Shown piece by piece: positions 33,821 through 44,839 of a stretch of DNA of 64,000 nt. The translations under genes and the position numbers were made by a program. Source of the DNA: Phialophora verrucosa. Lineage: Eukaryota > Ascomycota > Eurotiomycetes > Chaetothyriales > Herpotrichiellaceae. Position 1 is the first letter of the stretch. Each line of letters begins with the position of its first letter. The notes beneath the pieces are model-generated. The model did not search any database. It was not told the DNA's origin and worked only from the letters and a program-made list of their open reading frames with translations. The stretch spans positions 248,001 through 312,000 of the forward strand of contig MSED01000001.1 in assembly GCA_002099365.1 (NCBI GenBank), written 5' to 3'.

Positions 33821-36024
33821 AGCAAACGACAATTGAAGCGTGGTGGGGACGGAATACATTACAAAATATAGTACCAACCTTGAATCTCACCCTCAGCCAA
33901 ACCTCCATCGTGTTCCGTCAGCTGGACTGGATTCGTCTATGTCTCTTGTCCTTCGTATGCAGAAGTCTCAATTTGAGTCTCAACACCTGATGTTGTCGAA
34001 CAGAACCTCAAGCAAAGGGACTTTGGTATACACGGTGCCAAGTTGTGGTGCGTCGATTCTCAAATCACTCTTTTTGCGGCACAGGGCACCTTCCGGATTC
34101 TCGTTTGATGTCAAATTTTCGAAAGCCAACTGCGAAATATGCGGCTCGTTCAATCGCAGGGACACATTCGGAAGCCTTCCTTGTACCGAGTACTTACCGA
34201 TAGCTTCTCCTCTCAACTCCGGGTACCTATTGTGTAGACGGACTATAGTAGACATGTCTTTGATACCTCGAGCAAAGTGACATTTCAGTGTGACAAATCA
34301 TTCCAAACCGGCCTGTACGACGCACACTGTACCTACAAAGGTAGGTAGCGATCTGAGGTATGTACGCAGGCGGATTCCTTCGCATGCCGCACTCGCCCAG
34401 AAATCATTGCAGGACAATGTCAATCGTCAAACTGCAGTCATTCAAACCCCTCGAACCGCGTGGGCCAACAACCACTTGGTATATCTGTCCGCCAACTCCG
34501 TCCAGACGACGACAACCAGGCAAGCACCGTGGTCGCATTCCCTAGCCTTCGGTTCATCCAGCCCAGACGATCTCTGTTGCCTTCTCTCTCTGCGATTTCA
34601 TCCGAAATGAGCTCTCACCGCCGCCGGCCAAAGTAGTCACACCGATGATGATGTCAATGATGCCCGCTACGTACATCATCAGACTGAGTCACAAAGGTAA
34701 AGAACTCACTCATACCGGCGCAAAACGCGTTCGAAATGTCCTCCGTCGCTTCTTCCCCCTTAGTTTGTCGTTGTCTAGCCAAGTTCCCATAATCCGTTTA
34801 GTAAGTTGCAATCCTGGAAGTCACATTTCCGCGAGTCTTTACTTCCCAAGAATCAGGCTCTGGAGAGGTAAGACCCTAGGGCCTGTAGGTGCGTGACTTC
34901 AAGAATTACATGTTGTACATGTTGATAACATGCCAACATGCATGGAAGTAACATATACACAGTCGTTGCAGCTAGATATGGAGTCCTTCTGACTTCGTAG
35001 TCAACTTCGTTTGCATTCGCGCTCATACTGCTCCTCACCATCTCCATATCTGTACACTTAAGTCGAGCTCTGCCCTCAGGACCCAACCCTAGGCCACATG
35101 ATAGCGACACAGCATTTCACTGTGTTGTTACGAACTGACGTTGAGGGAGATTAACCCCTCTCCGTGGAAGGGGAAGGTAGGCCGAGGGATTCAGCCTTAG
35201 GCTTGGCGAGGCTGAATAGGATAAGGGTGACAGAGAATGCATTGATGCAACGGTGCATTGGAGCAAAGCACCAAAGCAACATTATATCCATATCGTATAT
35301 AGTCACTGTCATTACCACAGCTTTACAGAGGACGTAGTCAACTTCGTTGAACATTCGCGCTCAATCGAACACTCTCTCTCATTGGCCTGATCCCGTACCA
35401 GTGCTCTGCCCACCACAGATCAGCCCTTGGACCGTTCACGTGCTACTTTGGTACATGAACGGTCCACAACATCTACCTACAAGAATTGGGAAGCACCTAC
35501 CTAACCTGGGAAGCTTAGTACATGCTAGATGCGTGACAAAGTAATGATCAATCGGACATGATTGAATATGATAGCGAGGCCCACTAACAGCGAATGATTG
35601 GATATAATACTTGATGGAAATAATGTCGTCTTACATGAAGAGCGAGAAGAGAGTAGGCGTCTACGGTAGGCCCTTGAGGCCCAACGCCAGGTGTGATGGT
35701 CAACGGTCTGCCTCCAGTCTGGTCCTGTCTCAGAGCTGCGGCTGTGGATGGACTACGCAAATATGTAAACATGTAAAATTGTAAGAAACTGGAGCGAATC
35801 TAGCCAGATTTTTTGTGCACTGAACTCATTCTGTCTTGCTCCATTGGACCCGTGAATTTGGCCTTGTCGGGACACTTCAAACTGGATCTGAGCGATGTGT
35901 CCAGCACCGGGCTTTGGCTTGTTCCTTTTGGTAAGCAAAGTTCAGCAACCACCACGACCAGCAAACCTCAATGAACCAGGTCATATTCAGATGTCGTTTG
36001 TTTCCACTTCCCCACCGTCCTCAT
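33821..36024. other. 2.2-kb interval without a recognisable gene
   Basis: No coding homology. It includes an inverted repeat at 35429-35465 and two copies of a short dispersed repeat (CGTAGTCAACTTCGTT followed by CATTCGCGCTCA) near 34996-35027 and 35335-35368, possible relics of a mobile element. Confidence 0.5.
35429..35465. repeat. inverted repeat, potential hairpin
   Basis: GGACCGTTCA and TGAACGGTCC are perfect 10-base arms around a 17-base loop; pairing extends imperfectly inwards. It is intergenic; no function is evident. Confidence 0.6.
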
Positions 36025-36452
36025 CTAGGGAGATTCGTCGAGAATGTAATCTCCGTACAAGATCAAGGGCCTTTTGTTGCTAAAGTTTGAAATGTCACCC
36101 ATCAACTTGTCATTCGTCTCCTCGAAGGCCTTCTGGAAATCTTCCAGGCAGTCCCAATCTAGCTGGACTTGGACCAGGTATGGAGGTGGGGTGCTGGGAT
36201 CCCCGATGGGTGAGCCAGCCAACTTCACCGCACGTGCTCCTACAGTTGACCGATTTTAGGATGTCAATTACTTTTTGGCAGGGCCGCCCAGTGGCAGGTT
36301 CCGTCATGGAATGGGAGCCTTATTCACATACTTCGCAGACCACGAGCTCCCATCTCCTTCAATACCAAGGGCATATGACCTTCGAGATACTTTGTAAAGT
36401 CAAACTTCAAATCGGATGTGTTTTCGTAGAGGACGGTCACAGTGATGGCCAT
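36025..36452 (-). CDS. EthD-domain protein
   Basis: Two exons (36452-36332 and 36239-36025), 111 residues, which is the usual size of stand-alone EthD proteins. The sequence starts MAITVTVLYEN, continues DFTKYLEGHMPLV (the typical YY/LxxHxPL pattern with the conserved His) and ends with the LDWDCLEDFQKAFEETND region, then YGDYILD. EthD proteins form ferredoxin-like alpha/beta-barrel dimers; in catabolic clusters they accompany oxygenases or act as small lyases/isomerases. The precise role is unknown. The gene lies 382 bases from the HIBADH-like gene on the same strand. Confidence 0.8.
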
Positions 36453-36833
36453 GCTGGATGAGATGGCTCGTGGTGGAATGTTTTGAGTACACTGTACGAT
36501 GTTGGCGTCGAGGAGTGTGAGTCCGAATTATCAATCTGTGGAAACCAGGCCTGAAAGACCAGGTTCAAAGTCAACCGAGTTTCATGCCGCCGCTATGTTG
36601 ACAGGACTCAGTTGATTACTTAATGTCTTTCGGCCTCGGTCGCGGACACGTCGGTCCGAACTTGTGTTGTGTGGAAGATCAGGGAGTCCCAGACCTTCCT
36701 AAATACTGTTCGTTGCGATACACAAAGCCGGGTCTGGAATTGGAGGGAATCTATATGTATAGTGATCTACACGGCATGGTTGTGACGATCAGAGAGATTA
36801 TCTAGAGAATATGCATTCAAATTCTTGATCAAT
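36453..36833. other. upstream region of EthD gene
   Basis: No gene. It has the 9-bp palindrome TCGGTCCGA at 36651-36659, one of the motif family shared across the cluster. Confidence 0.45.
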
Positions 36834-38075
36834 CTATTTTTGAAATTCCGGATCAAATTTGCAATCACTCACGTGGAGCCAGACGGAGGTACAATCGAGG
36901 TCCTGCGTACGTGACGGGTCAGTACTTCCTTACCAGGGTGGGGAAAAGAATGCCAGCAAAAGAAGATTGTGCTTGCCTTGCAACGAGGGTCGTCGTTGGC
37001 CGACTCATACAGTTTCAAGACAGACTCGCCCACTTTTGCAGGAGTATCACCCAATGTAGCCATCTGCACCCCAAGCGACATGTCCTTGATGATCATGGGC
37101 ATGAGGAAGGAGACGGCGTATCCGTTGCTTGCCGGGCCCTCGACAAGGCCAGGCACGGGTTGAGCATATTCAAGAGCCCAAGATTGACCACTTGACTTCT
37201 TAATGGCTTCAAAGAGGACCTTTCTGTCGACGCCATTGGCCAGACCCATTGCGAAGCCTTCGGCCAGAATACCCATGTTGCTACACGCGATGTAATTGTT
37301 CGCAATCTTGGCCGCCAGGCCGGTCGAGAAGTCACCGCAAAAGATGATCCGATCCTCATCGGCCATCGGTTTAACCACGGTGAGAATCCGTTGGGTCAGG
37401 GAATCGGGCAGTCCTTCTCTCCTGGAATGACCAATCATAAAAGCGAGGGTACCCTCTCCTGCACGTTTGATTCCGCCCTGTGTAAAGACGCACCGGCATG
37501 GGCACATTTAGCGTTTCGTTCGGCTGGCAGAAGGAGAAAGCAGAAGAGGGGGGGGAGGGCGGCAAATGGCTGGACTAACCGAGACGGGTGCATCAAGATA
37601 CGTTCCCATGCCAGCTTCCGTGATCCGCTTGTGAATATCCCGGGTGGTGGCAAGGTCAATGGTGCTGCACTCTAGGAAGACACGGCCTTCGTCTGGAGTG
37701 GCATTGATGATACCAGTCTGTTCGTCGAGGTAGACCGAACGAACGTGGGCGGAGGCGGTGACTATCGTGATGACGCTTTTGGCCTTGGTGGCCGCCTCTT
37801 TCGCCGATGAGGCAATCTCGACGTTCTCGTGCTGGGCCTTAAATTGCTCGCACGCCGCCTTGTTGAGATCATTCACGATAAATGGGACCGTTGACGGGAG
37901 GCCTTTTCTCAGGTTGCTGGCCATACGATAGCCCATGCGACCCAGGCCTATTGTCTCACACACCCACACACGGACGTTGTTAGTCAGTGAATCTCAAAGC
38001 GAGCGGGGTGGTATTGGGTGTTGAGAACCTGAGAATTGACATACCGATGAACGCGACAGACCCTTCTGCAGCCAT
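36834..38075 (-). CDS. 3-hydroxyisobutyrate-dehydrogenase-like oxidoreductase A
   Basis: Four exons (38075-38045, 37947-37580, 37477-36977, 36902-36834) give 322 residues. The N-terminal Rossmann motif FIGLGRMGYRMASNL spans the first intron. Next come the substrate-binding motif DAPVSGGIKRAGEGTL at the second junction and the catalytic Lys in GLAAKIANNYIACSNM. The last intron starts with GC (CAAG|GCAAGC) rather than GT; splicing it gives the ending DLDCTSVWLHVSD, which parallels DRDCTSVYLMITDEKP of paralogue B. The family oxidises 3-hydroxy acids such as 3-hydroxyisobutyrate. It is divergent from the sugar-type MFS gene. Confidence 0.87.
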
Positions 38076-38685
38076 TTTGACACGTTTTTAGTTTCCCTAT
38101 TTCCTTCACTCACGAAGAAAACATCAAGAAACTTCTCAAAAACTGATGGCGTCTCTTTGGTCTATCCGGTTCGTGTCTTGAACTTTGATTTGTACTGACG
38201 TCTGGGGTGTTTGTGTCGTTCGTCGGATGAGCCTGGATTCAAATCTCCAGAGTGCAAAGCGCCGAATGGGTGCTAAGCTGCCACACGCGCCGTGGGATAA
38301 GTAAGGACGTGTCTGCTCGGCACCGAAATGCTCACAGGGGATAACAAGGAGCTCGGCTCAGAAGAAGATCCGGTGATATTGTGTATTACACGTTGCCCTC
38401 CTCCTCACACGGCAACCCGCAGTCCCCCGCATGCCTCTGGAGCCCTACACTCAATGCCCGAAGCGACGCTTCCCCGGGGTCCTTTCCCCAGTTGACAGTC
38501 TGGGCCCGAGGGGCCCCAAGATCCCCCCTGGTGGGCCCACCCCCCCTGGCGCCCGCGAGACGCGTAAGTTCGCCGAAATCACGGGTTTGCTGATTGCTTA
38601 AAGACTCAAGATCATCCTCCTTAATAGTCCGAATGTCCATCTTCTTGATATTCTCCCTCTGAGATTGAATCAAACAGTCACAGCA
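38076..38685. promoter_or_regulatory. divergent promoter, HIBADH-like A / sugar-type MFS
   Basis: 610 bases separate the two start codons. It holds CTCGG-CA-CCGA (core TCGGCACCGA at 38317-38326), one of the shared cluster palindromes, and a GC-rich stretch with CCCCGGGG at 38473. Confidence 0.5.
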
Positions 38686-40723
38686 ATGGCTAAGCACCGC
38701 AAGATCAACACCTTTAACCTTCTCGTGGTATTGACAGTAGCCCTGGGTTCGTTTACCTATGGCTTCACCGTCAATGTCACGGGTAGTGTTCTGGGCATGC
38801 CCTCATTCTTTGACTATTTCAACCTCGACATTACCCAAACCACTGGTGTCATCGGCGGTAAGTTGTGGCTCTGGTCTGTCCACGACATAGTGTTCTGACG
38901 CCTCCATCGACAGCCATCCCTGGTTGCTACTTTGGTGGCGGCGTTATTGGTGCCGTTGTCGGTGCCTGGGTGTGTGAGAAGTTTGGAAGGCGCAAAGCAC
39001 TGTTTGCAACATGTATCGCCGGCATTCTCGGTGGCGTGCTCCTCGGTTCTGCTGTTCACATCTCCATGATCCTGCTCGGACGAGCTTTATCTGGCATTTG
39101 GTATGCGAAACACCAATTTGGTCTTCGCTTATTCCCTGGGAGGAGGTTTTCCTATGCAACTGCTAACCAATTTGGCAGCTCGGGCGGTTTTCAAGTCATT
39201 GTGCCGATCTACCAGAGTGAAGTTAGCCCCGCCCATAAGCGTGGCCGAATGGTGGGACAACACGGTTTCTTGCTCGTTGTTGGAGGTGTGAGTCTTTGAA
39301 TTCTGAGCAAATCCGGTACCTCTGTGTACTTCCTTTCACTAATCTGCAAGGATAGTCAACGGCTGTGTGGACGGGTCTCGGCTGCTCCTTCGCCAGCAAC
39401 CCTCAGGTTCAATGGCGTCTAGCCCTCGCCCTGAGTGGTATGTTCGGGCACTCCCTTGTAGATTTTTGTTTCTCATGTATGCTGATCAATCTTTCAGGCC
39501 TTTCACCACTTGTTTTATGTCCTGCCATCTACTGGCTACCCGAATCTCCTCGCTGGCTCGTCAGACATGAGCACTATGAACAAGCTTTACAGGTGCTGGA
39601 GAAGCTCCATGATGATCCAGAAGATCCAAACCATACTATGGCTCGCGAGGAATATGTTCAAATTCGTCGACAGATTGAGCACGAGGCTCGCACATATTCC
39701 AACTTCTTCGAGGCTCTCAGGCAGCCACCTATGCGGAAGCGTTTCGCCATTGCTTCATTGACTCAGTGAGTCAATCGCATCTTGAATTCCTTTGCAACCT
39801 GGCTAAGCTGCTACACAGGTTCCTTCTTCAGTCTTCGGGTGTTTTGACCACCATCACATACCTTGTAAGTTGTTGTATGTTTGAGCAGCTTCACCCAGCA
39901 TATCTCTGACTTTCTCCAACAGGTCATCCTCTTCAACAATCTTGAAATCTCCGGATGGCTAGCCATTGTTTTGCTCGGTGTCTATAATACTTGGTCGGCC
40001 ATAGGAAACTTGACCAATGCCTTGATCCTCGATCGCTTTGGTCGCAAGAAGCTCTTATTCTGGGGTTTGGTGAGTCATCCTTCTGTTAGCAATGATTCCT
40101 GACTGACCGATTGCTCTCGAGTCGAGTGCCATCATTGCATTGACCCTCTACACGGTGATGGTTGCCCGATATGCGGGATCCGGGAACCGTGTTGGATGCG
40201 CGTTCGGCATCTTCTTTGTGTACCTCTACACCACCTGTTACGCTTTCTGCCTCGATGCCACGAGTTATGTGTACTGCGCGGAGATTTTCCCAGCATACAT
40301 GCGCACTACGGGTATGGCGGTGTCCATCGTCGCATACTTTGCCCCGGCTTTGCGTAAGTTGTCTGCCACGATGTAAACCCATCCGCAATTCACTAATTCC
40401 CCTCTCTCCCCCCAGTATATGGCCAAGTTGCCCCTACTGCATTCGCCACCATCGGCTGGAAGTACTATCTGGTTTTCATCCTGGTGCCCGCTGCTGGATT
40501 GCCCATCATCTGGTTCTATTTCCCTGAGACCAAGAAATTGTCTCTCGAAGAAATCGCTGGCCTCTTCGGCGAGGAGGTTGTACTCGATATCACGCACATG
40601 TCAGCCGAGCAGAAAGAATACTTGGACGAGCAATTGGCGCAGGGCGACCTCAACAACTTGACCACGCAATCAAAGCTTGAGGACAAACCTATCTCGTGCA
40701 ACGTCGAGCAGGCCAAGTTGTGA
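38686..40723 (+). CDS. MFS transporter, sugar/quinate-porter type
   Basis: Nine exons (38686-38857, 38914-39100, 39179-39287, 39356-39437, 39498-39765, 39819-39864, 39923-40069, 40122-40353, 40416-40723) join in frame to 516 residues. Sugar-porter signatures are present: EKFGRRKALF in loop 2-3, VPIYQSEVSPAHKRGRMV after helix 4, PESPRWLVRHE after helix 6, DRFGRKKLLFWG in loop 8-9 and the C-terminal FPETKKLSLEEIAGLFGEE. Twelve membrane segments are expected. It probably imports the substrate of the neighbouring catabolic enzymes (a sugar, polyol or cyclic acid). The cytosolic tail is Lys/Glu/Gln-rich. Confidence 0.9.
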
Positions 40724-41223
40724 GCTTGCCGATATTGTAAACTGAGCAGATTGCGATGTGTTTGTCACGCTGACTCTGGTGAGAAAGTTTGGCAAAAGTT
40801 CGAAAATGGAGCGGCCGAGGAATTTCGGGCCGGAGAACAAATCGGTAGAACCAGGATGTCGAGGACCAGCGGAGACGACCGAGAGCTTTGGCAGTTCCTA
40901 GCTTTATTGCCGTCACACCGAAGAAGATGTTCTCGGTGGCGTTTTAACTCCGGAGAATTATCCTACCAACTATTTGTACCTACAGTAGAATGCCACATGC
41001 CTAGTACCTAGCTGATTTCTGGGGTTGCCTTTGCCCAACGAGTCGAAGAAGATATCGGGCCATCAACCAAACCAACCGCCGGGGGAATTCCGGGGATCGA
41101 ACCCTTGTGCCTTTATATCCCCAGGCCGACACTCTATAATAAAAACCGTGGAGACTCCTGGTACACACCGAAGTCAGTGCTGGTTGAATGTTTTATCGGA
41201 GCAGACATTTGAAGGCACCGACC
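40724..41223. promoter_or_regulatory. upstream region of alpha/beta hydrolase with TATA-like box and CGG-N7-CCG
   Basis: No gene. CGG (41080-41082) and CCG (41090-41092) face each other over 7 bases around GGAATTCC, a possible Zn2Cys6 site. A TATA-like tataataaaa lies at 41135-41144, about 80 bases upstream of ATG 41224. Confidence 0.45.
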
Positions 41224-42132
41224 ATGTCTTCCCAAAGTCAATACGTGGTCCATCCCAATGGAGAAAAGACATATGTTGTCGTCGACGACTTCACCGATCC
41301 ATGGAAGAGTGCAGAGACTGAGACGATCCTGATCCAGTCTGGTTTCGCACGTCATTCGGCATTTTGGTACCATTGGGTCCCTGCTCTGGCACGCAAGTAT
41401 CGCGTGGTGAGGCGGGATTTGCGTGGACATGGGAAGTCGAGCGTGCCTGGGCCGGGGTACAAGTATGACTTGGACTCGATCCTCGAGGAAATTGCCGATA
41501 CGTTGGATCAATTGAAACTTGACCGAATTCATTTCCTAGGTGAATCAACGGCCGGGATGATCTTGGTGGCTTTTGCCGCTAAATATCCTTCGCGGTGTCT
41601 CAGCCTCACGACCTGTGCCACGCCGACGCACTTGCCCCTATCGGCACAAAAGGAATGGGCCTTGGATTATGAGAGTTGGGAAACGGCCTGTCGTACTTTG
41701 GGGGCCAGGGATTACTGTCTTGCACTTTCCAAAATGCCCGGCGGCATTGGTGTGCGAAATGTCGAAAGCGACGTCCAGCCACCAGAAAGGAAGAGCGAGG
41801 TGCAGCTGTATATGGATTGGTGGGCGGACCAAATCGGTCTCACCAGCGCCGAAGGTCTCGCATTGTACGCTCGCTTCCTCAGCACGCTCGAGATCCGACC
41901 ATTCTACAAGATGATTGACACATCAAAACTACCGGTCCTGATTCTTGCCCCCACGCGGAGTCGAAACACTCCATTTGAAGATCAAGAGAAACAGCGAGAC
42001 TCGCTGCCCGGATGTCGCTTTGAGGTGGTGGATGGCAAAGGTCACGAGATATTTGTTGACAAGGCAGAGGAGTGTCAAGAGGCGCTGCTAAAGTTTTTGA
42101 GTGATATCAAGCCAACCACCAGAAGAACCTGA
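41224..42132 (+). CDS. alpha/beta hydrolase, 3-oxoadipate enol-lactonase-like
   Basis: Single exon, 302 residues from ATG 41224; an in-frame ATG at 41188 would add 12 residues but lies very close to the TATA-like box. Visible are the HSAFWYHWVPALARKYRVVRRDLRGHGKS strand-turn with RGHG, the nucleophile elbow GESTAG (Ser in G-x-S-x-G), the acid-containing LPVLILAPTRS region and the catalytic His in DGKGHEIF. The pattern is that of PcaD/enol-lactonase-like hydrolases, which suits opening of a lactone made by a Baeyer-Villiger enzyme. It is convergent with the next SDR gene; stops are 31 bases apart. Confidence 0.85.
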   Translation: MSSQSQYVVHPNGEKTYVVVDDFTDPWKSAETETILIQSGFARHSAFWYHWVPALARKYRVVRRDLRGHGKSSVPGPGYKYDLDSILEEIADTLDQLKLDRIHFLGESTAGMILVAFAAKYPSRCLSLTTCATPTHLPLSAQKEWALDYESWETACRTLGARDYCLALSKMPGGIGVRNVESDVQPPERKSEVQLYMDWWADQIGLTSAEGLALYARFLSTLEIRPFYKMIDTSKLPVLILAPTRSRNTPFEDQEKQRDSLPGCRFEVVDGKGHEIFVDKAEECQEALLKFLSDIKPTTRRT

Positions 42133-42163
42133 AGCTGGACAGTAGGTGAGAAGACTGTCTGAA

Positions 42164-42993
42164 TCATGCAATCAGTCCTCCATCGACCAGATATACCGAC
42201 CCGCTTATATAGCTCGCGTCGTCACTTAACAAGAAAGCAACCAATTTGGCCACTTCCTGAGGCTGCCCATTGCGTCCCAGCGGTGCGGTGGAAAAGGGGT
42301 GATATTCCTGTCCCGACTCCGTCGCATAAACCCTGCTTAGCATCGGTGTCTCGATTGATCCACTACCCCCAGAGTCAGCCCATTGAGAGATTCACAAGCG
42401 CACAGTATGGGAGAGGGTTGCGGGAGCACTGACGGAGCAATAGCATTGACGCGAATCCCCATTTCCCCAGCCTCCCGAGATACACTCTTGGTCAGCCCCG
42501 TGACGCCATGCTTACTGACTGCGTAAGCCACCATCCCAGGCCGTCCAACAAGGCCAACGATGCTGCTGGCATTGACAATCGAAGCCCCAGAATGCATGAC
42601 GTTCAATTGAGCCCTCACGCAGTACATCAACCCGGTCAGGTTGATGGACAGCACAAAGTTCCATTCGTCGTCCGTCATATCCCGAAGGTTGCTCTTTCCC
42701 CCTTTGCCTCCTTCGACACCTGCGAGGTTGGCCGCTCCGTGCAATGTACCATAGTGCTTGACCGTGCTATTGATCCAGGCATTGACCTGGTCCCCCGAAG
42801 CGACGTTCACTGTGGTACCGGTAACTTCGGTCCCAGCTTGACGCAGTTCCTCGACGACTTTCGCTAGTGCTTCACTTTGGATGTCGGCCAGGGCGAGCTT
42901 CGCCCCTCGAGCTGCACAGACTCGAGCGAGTTCGAGCGCGATTCCCGACGCCGCACCGGTGATGGCGATGACCTTGTCCTTAAGAGAAGCCAT
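42164..42993 (-). CDS. short-chain dehydrogenase/reductase
   Basis: Two exons (42993-42434 and 42362-42164; donor GTCAGT), 252 residues. It has the cofactor motif TGAASGIA, in which the last Gly of G-x3-G-x-G is replaced by Ala. It also has LADIQ after beta-2, NLAG in place of NNAG, the Ser of NASSIVG, YAVSK with catalytic Tyr and Lys, and NAIAPG created by the splice. The C-terminus SDDASYISGSVYLVDGG is canonical. Start chosen at MASLKDKVIAITG; ATG 43005 is four codons upstream in frame. It probably interconverts an alcohol and a ketone of the pathway. Confidence 0.87.
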
Positions 42994-43613
42994 GAAGCTC
43001 GTCAAGGTATGCTGCTGCTGCTGCTGTTGCTGTTGTTGTTGTTCTTATTGTCGTTGCTGAGTGGGTTTCCGAGTGACGATGCCACGTGGGCAAGAACTGA
43101 GGAGTTTCGGTCTCGGCGCCGGGGCACGTAATGGGCACGGGTCCCCTGTGTTTCTCCCCATGTCGATGCACGAGATTTTGGCCGAAAACACATGTGAATG
43201 GACCAAACCCTCGTTTAATCGTTATGTCGCGACACTAGCAGGTCGAACAACCCCATGTCCCCTGCTGTTTCTTTCCAGCCAATGAGTGGGACTCGGGGAA
43301 GGCGAAAGGGGATGAATTTCACGCCGACTCTCCGAAATTGTGTCGGGCGACAAGGCTACGTTTTTTTAATCATCCGCACGGCCGTGTAGGTCCTCCGTCC
43401 GCAACGCACAGCCCAGAGCTAGAGGATATACTCCGTACGTATTGTATGCACCTCTGTGAGACACTGGTGGATATCACGGACTTCATCCATTATCTCTCTG
43501 CTCATTGACTGAGACTGAGCCTGAATCGAGCTAGCCGGCATACCAGTGTATTTGATTATTTACATCCCCTCCCGTCACACTCCTCAACGTCAAGTTTGTC
43601 GACGCATGAGAAG
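42994..43613. promoter_or_regulatory. divergent promoter between two SDR genes
   Basis: No gene. It carries a CTG/TTG trinucleotide tract (43010-43045) directly upstream of the minus-strand gene and CTCGG-CG-CCGGG at 43112-43123, a near match to the shared cluster palindrome. Confidence 0.45.
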
Positions 43614-44580
43614 ATGGGTCCCCTCGCAGCTATAGTGACTGGCGCAGCCAGTGGGATTGGCAAATCCACGGCCTTGAAACTCGCCAGCCGCGGCATTTCC
43701 GTTGTCCTGGCGGATTTGAATCCCGACCTGGGCCACGCGACCGCTCGAGAAATCAAAGAGAGATTCAATGTTCCTGCATGGTTTCTCCGTGCGGATATCA
43801 CCAAGGAGGCCGAAGTCAGGAGTCTCGTGCAACAAGCCGCCAAACAGACCAACGGCAGGATAGATTATGCCGTGAACTGTGCCGGCATTTCCGAGACCGT
43901 TGCGGATGAAGAAGAGAGCATCACCACGGAATGGTTTGACAAGTATTTCCCCCCTTGTCTGCTCCCTGCTCTGTGCATCCTTCTTAACTCGGTGTTTTCT
44001 CCCAGGGTCTACTCAGTCAACACGCGCGGTCTGTGGTTGTGCCAGAAATTTATCGCCCTGCACATGGCCACACAATCTCCCCGTCCCGTCCAATTCAGCC
44101 CGGCTTCCGAAGAAATAATGGCGACGATTCCAGGTCAACGAGGTTCCATCGTCAATATTGGATCGGTGTGTAGTCTTATGGCGGTGAGTTCCTTCCCCGT
44201 TCCTGTCCCGATTTCAGGTGGAAATTCTAACGAGTTGACCGTGTCATTAGATGGGACTCGCAGCATATACTCCCAGTAAGCACGCCGCGGCGGCCATCAC
44301 CAAGAATGGAGCCAAATTCTACGGTCCCCATGGTATCCGCGTCAATGCCGTCTTGCCCGGTTTCACTGTCACTCCCATGACCAAGCGATACCTGGGCGAA
44401 GCAGCCGTCCCTGGTACAGCCGAATACCAACGATCGGCGGTCAATGAGTCGGTCTGTATGAAACGAATGGGTTACTCGGAAGAACAGGCCAACGTGATTA
44501 GTTTCTTGCTCAGTGATGAGAGCAGCTACATGAACGGATCCTTGGTCTTGGTCGATGGTGGATACCATAACATTGTCTAA
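43614..44580 (+). CDS. short-chain dehydrogenase/reductase
   Basis: Three exons (43614-43942, 44006-44183, 44251-44580), 278 residues. Motifs: TGAASGIGKS (cofactor), LADLNPDLG (Asp after beta-2, NAD-type), CAG of the NAG motif, the Ser of IVNIGSVCSL, YTPSK with Tyr/Lys, NAVLPGF, and SYMNGSLVLVDGG at the end. The frame is open upstream to 43596 but without an ATG. It is divergent from the SDR ending at 42164 and probably co-regulated with it. Function: NAD(P)-dependent oxidation of a hydroxylated intermediate, inferred. Confidence 0.88.
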
Positions 44581-44839
44581 GCAATTCTGTGCAATGTCTT
44601 TGTAGCATCATGGGTACACAGGTGTCACTTCTAAGAGCGTTAGTGCTCGTTGAGACTGTAATTTTGCCAGATGCTGTGCATTTTCGTGATGACCGCCTTC
44701 TCTACAGACAGAACGCTTTTGCGTCTCGACTCGAAGCTATACCAGGTATTCTCAGATTTGTGTGTATGAGCATATGCGTGTGGCAATGAGCTAGGCTCCC
44801 ATCCTTATTCAAGCGTCAAGCAGGCCTCCCCGTTAAGAT

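Noticed and set aside
41085..41115. tRNA-like T-arm (reverse complement gggttcgatcccc) upstream of the alpha/beta hydrolase
   Set aside because: The T-stem pairs poorly and no matching acceptor, D-arm or anticodon arm is found at the right spacing; the sequence lies in a promoter with a TATA-like box.
43010..43045. CTG/TTG trinucleotide tract as a coding poly-Leu or poly-Gln segment
   Set aside because: It lies just upstream of the SDR start codon and no protein homology extends into it; treated as a microsatellite in the 5' leader.
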